64,000 bases of DNA from SCTD01 sp963781675. GTDB taxonomy: Bacteria > Actinomycetota > Actinomycetes > Mycobacteriales > SCTD01. The translations under genes were made by a program, and so were the position numbers. This document shows positions 58,429-64,000 of the stretch, in pieces. Position 1 is the stretch's first letter, and every line of letters begins with the position of its first letter. The notes under the pieces were generated by a model, which had not been told where the DNA came from, did no database searches, and saw only the letters and a program-made list of their open reading frames with translations. The stretch covers positions 248,001-312,000 of the forward strand of contig CAWAGF010000002.1 of NCBI GenBank assembly GCA_963781675.1, given 5' to 3'.

Positions 58429-58451
58429 CTCGACCGGCGCTGAGCTGAGGC
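58429..58451. repeat. Right direct repeat bounding the island (att-like)
   Basis: Matches 44486-44508 at 21 of 23 positions, with the perfect core CGCTGAGCTGAGGC at 58438-58451. It duplicates the 3' end of the gene ending at 44500. Confidence 0.6.
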
Positions 58452-58479
58452 TGCCCGCCGGCAGCAGACCGCCTCAGCT
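58443..58479. terminator. Hairpin between repeat and GT4 stop
   Basis: AGCTGAGGC (58443-58451) pairs with GCCTCAGCT (58471-58479), a perfect 9-bp stem that overlaps the stop of the GT4 gene. Before the insertion it would have stood between two convergent genes. Confidence 0.5.
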
Positions 58480-59982
58480 GCCGTCGAGCCCGGCGATCAG
58501 CTTCTCGAGCCGGGCGTCGAAGGCGTCCAGCGAGAAGTCCTGCGCCCGTACGACGGCGGAGGCAGACATCTCGGCCCGGCGCTCGGGGTCGTCGACCAGC
58601 TCGCGGGTGCGTTCGGCGAAGCCGTCCAGGTCGAGGACGTGCCGGCCGTCCACGCCGTCGCGCACCGTCTCCACCAGGCCGCCGGCGCCGAGGACGACCG
58701 GCACCGCTCCCGCCGACATCGCCTCGACCGTCGAGATGCCGAAGTGCTCGAGGCGGTCGGGGTCGGCGTCCGCGTCCTCCCCGAGACCGGCCGCGTGCCA
58801 GTAGACGGCGGCCTGCGCGTAGAGGGTGTCGAGCTCCGACCCCAGCGCGTTCGCGTGCACCTCGACCGGGTAGCGGCCGGCGGCCTCCTGCACGCTGCGC
58901 AGGTAGTCGCGCCCCTCGGCCGCGCAGCCGCCGACCAGGTGCAGCGTCCAGCCCGCGAGGCCGCCGTCGACCAGCCGCCGGAAGGCCTGCACCAGCTCGA
59001 GCTGCTTCTTGCTGTGGCCGCGGCCGGTGGGGAAGAACCGCCCGACGCTCAGCACCACCGGCCCCTTGTCGCCCGGCGACCGCATGGAGACGGGCGGGTG
59101 CAGGACGTCGGCCGGGCGCTGCCAGAGCCGCTGCACCCAGCCGGCGGTGAACGCGGAGTTCGCGACCAGGGCGTCGTAGCCGTCCAGCCAGTCGGTGGAG
59201 GTGCCCGGCTCGAGGCCGCGACGGGTGGCGCGCGCCACCCAGCCGCCGCGGCCGAGGGCGACGCCGACCACCGGCACGCCGAGCGTCCGGGTGTCGTCGC
59301 CGCCGACGAGCTCGGCCGGCACGAAGCCGTCCGAGGCGACGACCACCTGCACCGGCACGCCCGCGGCCGGGCTGACGACCCGCGTGCGCAGCGCCCGGCC
59401 GCTCCACCGCTCGACCGGCGCCGGAGCGGCCAGCTCGGTCGCCGCACTCTCCTGGCCGTCCACGAGCAGCCGCACGCGGGTCGGCCCCGCCGCGGGAGGG
59501 CGGGCGAACCCGACGAGCACGGTGAGGTCGACGGGCTGCCCGGGCGCGGTCGTGACGAGCAGCGTCCCCTCGCCGTCGGTCCACGTCGTACGCCCCTCGC
59601 GGCCGTGGAAGCCGGCGCCCCACTCGACCCGCGGCAGCTGCGTGCCCGGCGCTGCCGTGAGGCCGCTCATCGACGTCGGGAAGTGCACGACGTAGACGTT
59701 GCGGCGGGCCGCACCGGCCTCGCGGCTGCGGTGGCTGACGTTGACGAACAGCTCGAGGTCCCGGCTGGCCGCCGTCACCGCGCGCGAGGTCTGCGGGACG
59801 ACCCGCACGGTGCAGCCCGACAGGTCCAGCGACAGCCGCTCGCCGAGCCGGTCGAGGTCGAGCTCCTCGTGCGCGAGCAGCTGCACCGGTCCGCGCCGGG
59901 CGAGCAGCTGCGCGACGGCGCCGCCGTAGGTCTCGGCCCCGCCGCCGGTGCTCCAGTAGCGGTTGTACACGGCGGCAGTCAC
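58474..59982 (-). CDS. GT4 glycosyltransferase with inserted beta-sandwich domain
   Basis: 502 aa from GTG 59982. Starts TAAVYNRYWSTGGGAETYGG, like its 515-aa paralogue at 40710. The inserted domain spans about 122-255, with FVPAELVGGDDTRTLGVPVVG (DTRTLG 230-235). The C-terminal GT-B half has LSVGRFFPTGRGHSKKQLELV and EHFGISTVEAMSAGAVPVVLG. A retaining transferase of the glycan locus. It is divergent from the GT4 at 60010 across a 27-base gap filled by a 20-bp palindrome. Confidence 0.9.
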   Translation of the reverse strand: MTAAVYNRYWSTGGGAETYGGAVAQLLARRGPVQLLAHEELDLDRLGERLSLDLSGCTVRVVPQTSRAVTAASRDLELFVNVSHRSREAGAARRNVYVVHFPTSMSGLTAAPGTQLPRVEWGAGFHGREGRTTWTDGEGTLLVTTAPGQPVDLTVLVGFARPPAAGPTRVRLLVDGQESAATELAAPAPVERWSGRALRTRVVSPAAGVPVQVVVASDGFVPAELVGGDDTRTLGVPVVGVALGRGGWVARATRRGLEPGTSTDWLDGYDALVANSAFTAGWVQRLWQRPADVLHPPVSMRSPGDKGPVVLSVGRFFPTGRGHSKKQLELVQAFRRLVDGGLAGWTLHLVGGCAAEGRDYLRSVQEAAGRYPVEVHANALGSELDTLYAQAAVYWHAAGLGEDADADPDRLEHFGISTVEAMSAGAVPVVLGAGGLVETVRDGVDGRHVLDLDGFAERTRELVDDPERRAEMSASAVVRAQDFSLDAFDARLEKLIAGLDGS

Positions 59983-59985
59983 GCA

Positions 59986-60005
59986 GCCGCACGCTAGCGT
60001 GCGGC
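59986..60005. promoter_or_regulatory. Perfect 20-bp palindrome forming a bidirectional leaderless promoter
   Basis: GCCGCACGCTAGCGTGCGGC lies three bases from GTG 59982 and four from ATG 60010. On each strand it gives TAGCGT as a -10 box (59995-60000 plus, 59996-59991 minus), nine and eight bases before the start codons. There is no room for a Shine-Dalgarno. It may also bind a regulator. Confidence 0.6.
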
Positions 60006-60009
60006 CCTC

Positions 60010-61068
60010 ATGAGACTCGGCCTCGACGCGACGCCGCTGCTGGGCGCGCGCACGGGGATCGGCCGCTACACCGAGGCCCTCCTGGGCGCGCTGGCCGACG
60101 CCGGGAGCGACCAGCTGGTCGCCACCGCGTTCACCCTGCGCGGCCGCGGCGGTCTGCAGGTGCCGGCGGGCGTCGAGGTCCGGGCCCGGCCGCTGCCCGC
60201 CCGCGGCCTGCAGGAGGCGTGGGCGCGCACCGAGCTGCCGCCGGTGGAGTGGCTCACCGGCCGGCTCGACGTCTTCCACGCGACCAACTTCGTGCTGCCA
60301 CCGCTGGCCCGCGCCCGCGGCGTCGTCACCGTCCACGACCTGGCCTTCCTGCGGATGACCGACACCGTGCGCGCCGCGAGCGCGCGCTACCGGGGCCTGG
60401 TCCCCCGGTCGATCGGCCGCGCCGCGGTGGTCCTCACGCCCAGCGAGGCAGTGGCCGACCAGGTGCGGGAGGCGTACGCGCCGCGCGTCCCGGTGCTGGC
60501 CGTTCCGCACGGGGTCGCCCCCGGCTGGGCGACCACCTCACCGCCGGACGACGCGCTGCGCCGCAGCCTGGGCCTGCCGCGCGAGTACGTGCTGTTCGTC
60601 GGGACGCTGGAGCCGCGCAAGGACGTGCGGACGCTGCTCGCCGCGCACCGGCTGCTGCCGGACGCGCCGCCGCTCGTGCTGGTCGGACCGCCGGGGTGGG
60701 GCGAGCAGGTCGACGTCACGGGGGCGGTGACGACCGGCTACCTGGACGACGCGGTGCTGCGGCCGGTCGTGGCCGGGGCGGCTGCGCTGGTGCTGCCCAG
60801 CCGCGACGAGGGGTTCGGGCTGCCGCTGCTGGAGGCGCTGGCCGCCGGGACCCCGGTCGTGGCCAGCGACCTGCCGGTGCTGCGCGAGGTCGGCGCGGAC
60901 CTCGTGACGTACGCGCCCGTCGGCGACGCGGAGGGCTTCGCCGCCGCGCTGCGCACCGTGCTGGACAGCCCCGGGGACGGCGCCGCGCGACGCGCCCACG
61001 CCGCCCGCTTCACCTGGGCGGCGTCCGCCGCGGGCCACCGCGCCGCCTATACGCTTGCGCTGTCCTGA
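60010..61068 (+). CDS. GT4 family glycosyltransferase
   Basis: 352 aa from ATG 60010. MRLGLDATPLLGARTGIGRYTEALLGAL, VVTVHDLAFLRMTDTV, LFVGTLEPRKDVRTLLAAH and SRDEGFGLPLLEALAAGTPVVASDLPVL form a complete GT4 enzyme, closest in layout to those at 22608 and 23814. It probably adds mannose or a similar sugar to the same envelope polymer. Confidence 0.92.
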   Translation: MRLGLDATPLLGARTGIGRYTEALLGALADAGSDQLVATAFTLRGRGGLQVPAGVEVRARPLPARGLQEAWARTELPPVEWLTGRLDVFHATNFVLPPLARARGVVTVHDLAFLRMTDTVRAASARYRGLVPRSIGRAAVVLTPSEAVADQVREAYAPRVPVLAVPHGVAPGWATTSPPDDALRRSLGLPREYVLFVGTLEPRKDVRTLLAAHRLLPDAPPLVLVGPPGWGEQVDVTGAVTTGYLDDAVLRPVVAGAAALVLPSRDEGFGLPLLEALAAGTPVVASDLPVLREVGADLVTYAPVGDAEGFAAALRTVLDSPGDGAARRAHAARFTWAASAAGHRAAYTLALS

Positions 61069-61090
61069 ACCCCGTGGAAGGTGCTCTCCC

Positions 61091-61978
61091 GTGCGCTTGG
61101 CCGACCAGCTCCTCGAGCACGTGCACCTCACCCAGCGGCAGGTCGCCGAGACGCGCTGGCTGAAGAAGAAGGGCGATGCCCGCACGCTGGTCTGGCCCGA
61201 GGCGGCCGAGGTCAGCAAGATCACCAAGGTCACGAGCGCCTGCAACATCTGCGGCTGGCGCGAGCGCGGCTTCGAGGGCGTGGAGCACAGCGAGTCCGCC
61301 CTGTGCCCGATCTGCGGGTCGATCGCCCGGGACCGCTTCCTCTACTGGTGCTGGACCTCCCGCACGTCGTACGACCCGAAGGCGTCCGTGCTGGAGACCT
61401 CGCCGCGCCTGGGTGGCACCTACCGGCACCGGATGAGCGAGCGGGTCGACTACACCTGCAGCGACTACGACCTGTCGATGCACAGCGCGATGATCCAGCT
61501 CGACCTGCAGGCCATCGACCTGCCGGACGCCTCGCTCGACGTCGTCCTCACGCCGCACGTGCTCGAGCACGTGCCCGACACCGACAAGGCGCTGTCCGAG
61601 CTGTTCCGCGTCATGAAGCCGGGCGGCCACGTCTTCCTGCAGGTGCCGATCCCGCAGGCGGTCACGAAGGTCCCGGACGAGCCGGAGTACCACGGCGACA
61701 TGACGCTGGTGTTCTTCCGCTTCGGGTGGGACCTGGCTGCCAGGATCCGCGAGCACGGCTTCGCCTGCGACACGCTCGTCACGCAGGAGCTGCGCGACGC
61801 CGCGGCGGCGGGCACCTGCCCGTGGACGCACGAGGGCTCGGACTGCGACGTCGAGGACCTGATGGCCGGTGCGGACGCGTCCGCGATGACGGTCGTCGCG
61901 AGCACGCAGGAGGCGAAGCTGTACGGCTTCCGCCCGGCCTACCAGTTCGTGACGTTCGACTGCCACAAGCCGGGCTAG
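61091..61978 (+). CDS. Methyltransferase with N-terminal zinc ribbon
   Basis: 295 aa from GTG 61091. A zinc ribbon CNIC (51-54) and CPIC (72-75) precedes a class I methyltransferase-like region with VLETSPRLGGTYRHRM, DLPDASLDVVLTPHVLEHV and HVFLQVPIPQAVTKVPD. Such proteins are common in polysaccharide loci as sugar O-methyltransferases. The canonical glycine-rich motif I is degenerate (LETSPRLGG), so activity should not be assumed. It ends convergently with the YiaA/B-like gene, sharing four bases. Confidence 0.82.
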   Translation: MRLADQLLEHVHLTQRQVAETRWLKKKGDARTLVWPEAAEVSKITKVTSACNICGWRERGFEGVEHSESALCPICGSIARDRFLYWCWTSRTSYDPKASVLETSPRLGGTYRHRMSERVDYTCSDYDLSMHSAMIQLDLQAIDLPDASLDVVLTPHVLEHVPDTDKALSELFRVMKPGGHVFLQVPIPQAVTKVPDEPEYHGDMTLVFFRFGWDLAARIREHGFACDTLVTQELRDAAAAGTCPWTHEGSDCDVEDLMAGADASAMTVVASTQEAKLYGFRPAYQFVTFDCHKPG

Positions 61979-62223
61979 AGCCCCGGCCGCTCCATGAGGT
62001 GGAGCATCTGCGCCTGCGACTGCTCCTGGTGGTCGCGCACGCACTTGGCGAGCGTGAAGCTCGACGAGACGAGGAAGAGCGCGCCGAGGGCGAGGAAGCC
62101 GCGGATCCAGCGGTCGACCGGCAGGTAGGTGATGCCGATCCCGACGGCGACAGCGGCGACGCCGAAGGAGAGGGCGGCCTGGGCGAAGAACGCGGTGGTG
62201 TTGCGCGAAGGTGTGAGGTCCAT
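61975..62223 (-). CDS. YiaA/YiaB-family small membrane protein
   Basis: 82 aa from ATG 62223. Two helices (AFFAQAALSFGVAAVAVGIGITYLP and WIRGFLALGALFLVSSSFTLAKCVRD) match the YiaA/B two-helix domain. The role is unknown. Confidence 0.82.
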   Translation of the reverse strand: MDLTPSRNTTAFFAQAALSFGVAAVAVGIGITYLPVDRWIRGFLALGALFLVSSSFTLAKCVRDHQEQSQAQMLHLMERPGL

Positions 62224-62270
62224 GCCGTCAGGGTGCTGCCGGCGGCCGGGCCGCACCTGAGCAGAAGCCC

Positions 62271-63788
62271 CTAGCCCGGCCGCTTGCTGGCCTTGCAACG
62301 CGCGCGCTCGAGCGGGTTGCCGCGGCAGGCCTGCCCCTTGACCAGCACGGCGACCTCGTACGGCAGGGCGCGGTCGCCGTCCCGGGAGCCGGCCAGCCGC
62401 AGCCGGTAGGCCCCCGGCGGCACGGACCTGCCTGCGGCGTCGGTGAGGTCCCACGAAAGAGAAACGGGGCCGGCCAGCTCGTTGCGGCCGCTGGTCGTGC
62501 GCAGGACGGTGCCGTCCGCGGCCTCCACCGTGGTCGTCCAGTCGAGCGCGCCGCGGGTGCGCGCCGTCGCCGTCACCGGACCGCGGTCGCCGCGCGGGTG
62601 CTCCCCCGCACCGGCGGAGACCGGGTCGACGAAGCCGGCGCCCAGCTTCTCGGCGACCTGCTGGCGGATGGCGCCCATCCGCGCGTAGGTCGTCGCGCCT
62701 GGGCAGGTCGTGCTGCCGGCGTCCCGGTGCCCGCTGACGACGTCGAAGGACACCTTCGTGCCGGCGCTGTACTTCGACGTGCCGCCGCCCGCGGAGGTGA
62801 GCACGGCCTTCCCGAGCGGCTCGCGGTAGGCGCTGCCCAGCTTCCAGGCGAGCACGTCGGTGAGCATCCCGACGGTGGCCGTGTCCGGCGCGACCGTCGT
62901 GAAGTCGCCGAGCAGCGAGACGGCGAAGCTGTCGGAGTTGAAGCCACCCGTGTGGGCGCCGACCACGAACGCGTCCAGCCCGCCGGCGCGGCCTTCGTAC
63001 GCCCTGCCGTAGCGGTCGACGAGGTAGTTGTAGCCGATGTCGGACCAGCCGTTGCTCTTCACGTGGTAGGCGTAGATCCCGCGGACCATGGCCGCCGCCT
63101 GCTCCCGCGTGTAGTCGTTGCTGCTGGCCGTGTGGTGCACGAAGCCCACCTTGACGGTCCTGTTGTACGAGGGCTTGCCGCGGCGGATCGACTCGTCAGC
63201 TCCCCACTGCGCGCGGGTGATGATCTGCGGCCGCGCCTCCTCGGCGTGGGCCCGGTCGCGCGGGCCGTCCACGAGCGCGTCGGCCGGTGAGGTGCCGGGG
63301 TCGACCAGCTCGATCCGCACGTCGCGCGGCGTGGTGCCGGACAGCGCGTTGACGCGCACCTGGACGCCGTCGGACGGCCCGGTCCAGACCGGAGCGGTGC
63401 CGAGGCGGAAGTCCGGCCCGCGGGCGTCGGCGCTGCCGGCGTCGGGGGCGTCGTCGGACTCGGCCTCGACGCTCTCCCAGTCCGACCAGCGGCCGGCGGC
63501 GCGGTGCCGCACCAGCACCTCGACGTCGCCGATGCCGGCGTCCGGCGCCCAGGTGACGCCCATGAGCGAGAACGGCCTGGTGTCGCGCGCCGAGCTCAGG
63601 TAGGCGGGCCTGACCTTGACGGAGCCGAGGGTGCGCAGGGCGGTCGCGTCGACCGCGCCGATCGGGATCCGCTCGACGCTGGCCGGCACCGGGCGGGGCG
63701 CGGCACCTGCCGTCGTGAGGGTCGGCAGGGAGACCAGGACGGTCGACAGGGCGGCGACGAACAGGAGGAACGTGAGCAGGCGGCGCAC
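62271..63788 (-). CDS. Secreted PGRP-type N-acetylmuramoyl-L-alanine amidase
   Basis: 505 aa from GTG 63788 with TGGAG upstream. Signal peptide 1-30. The amidase domain starts after IITRAQWGADESIRRG with zinc-ligand His218 in GFVHHTA. The second His and the Cys ligand are in VSGHRDAGSTTCPGATTYARM. An N-terminal beta domain (about 35-165) and a C-terminal FlgD-like Ig domain (WDLTDAAGRSVPPGAYRLRL) flank it. It cleaves peptidoglycan between muramic acid and L-alanine outside the cell. Confidence 0.92.
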   Translation of the reverse strand: MRRLLTFLLFVAALSTVLVSLPTLTTAGAAPRPVPASVERIPIGAVDATALRTLGSVKVRPAYLSSARDTRPFSLMGVTWAPDAGIGDVEVLVRHRAAGRWSDWESVEAESDDAPDAGSADARGPDFRLGTAPVWTGPSDGVQVRVNALSGTTPRDVRIELVDPGTSPADALVDGPRDRAHAEEARPQIITRAQWGADESIRRGKPSYNRTVKVGFVHHTASSNDYTREQAAAMVRGIYAYHVKSNGWSDIGYNYLVDRYGRAYEGRAGGLDAFVVGAHTGGFNSDSFAVSLLGDFTTVAPDTATVGMLTDVLAWKLGSAYREPLGKAVLTSAGGGTSKYSAGTKVSFDVVSGHRDAGSTTCPGATTYARMGAIRQQVAEKLGAGFVDPVSAGAGEHPRGDRGPVTATARTRGALDWTTTVEAADGTVLRTTSGRNELAGPVSLSWDLTDAAGRSVPPGAYRLRLAGSRDGDRALPYEVAVLVKGQACRGNPLERARCKASKRPG

Positions 63789-63911
63789 GGGAAGGACTCC
63801 AGACAGCTGGACGGCCGGACGTGTGAGGTCACCGCGGCTTCCCCACCGCGGCGTCCCCGTCCACTGTCACCCATGCCGCCCGAGAATGCGGGGAGTCGGG
63901 CGAAGCGTGTC

Positions 63912-64000
63912 CTAGCGGACAGCCGTCGCGCGCACCGGTGAGGCGTTCCCGTCCGAGCGGGCGTACCAGGAGTGCGGGCTCGTCGGCGCGAAGGAGGTCG
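63912..64000 (-). CDS. 3' end of a gene cut by the window edge
   Basis: 29 codons in the minus strand read APTSPHSWYARSDGNASPV and end with TAG at 63912-63914. Third positions are almost all G or C, supporting coding. The composition suggests a secreted or surface domain. The rest lies beyond the window. Confidence 0.45.
   Translation of the reverse strand, partial: TSFAPTSPHSWYARSDGNASPVRATAVR

Noticed and set aside
1..64000. tRNA, rRNA or classical riboswitch genes
   Set aside because: I found no cloverleaf, rRNA segment or known riboswitch core by reading either strand. A covariance search could still find a weak one.

Overview
The window is very GC-rich with almost uniform G/C at third codon positions, dense 4-base start/stop overlaps and many GTG starts. 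Together with fused FO synthase FbiC, two-domain FbiB, LLM-class F420 enzymes, WbbL-type rhamnosyltransferase and sortase-type surface proteins, this points to a chromosomal segment of a high-GC actinobacterium. I cannot name the genus from sequence alone.

Region 1 (1-20.6 kb) is core metabolism. It opens with the 5' part of a coiled-coil protein, then coenzyme F420 biosynthesis: fbiC on the minus strand, and an XdhC-like Rossmann protein, fbiA and fbiB on the plus strand. Next come a secreted sialidase-like protein, a lipoprotein, an AlkA-like glycosylase, a two-subunit 3-oxoacid CoA-transferase, an ECF41 sigma factor with its carboxymuconolactone-decarboxylase partner, an aminoglycoside-phosphotransferase-fold protein, a histidine phosphatase, an F420-dependent oxidoreductase, a frameshifted Brp/Blh-type carotenoid dioxygenase and an acyl-CoA dehydrogenase.

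Region 2 (20.6-44.5 kb and 58.5-61.9 kb) is an envelope glycan locus: manC, wbbL, five complete GT4/GT2 glycosyltransferases, a frameshifted sixth, a SpoIID-type protein, a flippase-like protein, methyltransferases, two large GT-C-like membrane proteins, a polyprenol-phosphate glycosyltransferase, a hexapeptide acyltransferase and a Wzm/Wzt exporter whose ATPase has a cargo-binding C-terminal domain. Nucleotide sugars and acceptors are made, extended and decorated in the cytosol and then exported by Wzm/Wzt. Four of the glycosyltransferases share an unusual inserted beta-sandwich domain.

Region 3 (about 44.5-58.4 kb) looks like a genomic island inserted into Region 2. It is bounded by an imperfect 23-bp direct repeat that duplicates the 3' end of the gene ending at 44500. 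It carries unrelated cargo: a LysE exporter, a two-component system, a macrolide-type glycosyltransferase, a TetR/VOC pair with palindromic operators, a GNAT acetyltransferase, a mymA-like operon (flavin monooxygenase, alpha/beta-hydrolase, SDR) with a TetR regulator and three matching operators, and several decaying genes. A short intergenic hairpin-associated repeat (core CGCACCCGCCCCGCC) occurs five times, only in this island. I see no integrase or transposase.

The right end (62-64 kb) has a YiaA/B-like membrane protein, a PGRP-type amidase and the 3' end of a further gene. Throughout, several genes show a TAGNNT -10 hexamer 6-8 bases before the start codon and no Shine-Dalgarno, as expected for leaderless transcripts. 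In two divergent pairs the two hexamers share one central CTAG. Several genes carry single-base frame disruptions that could be real decay or assembly indels.
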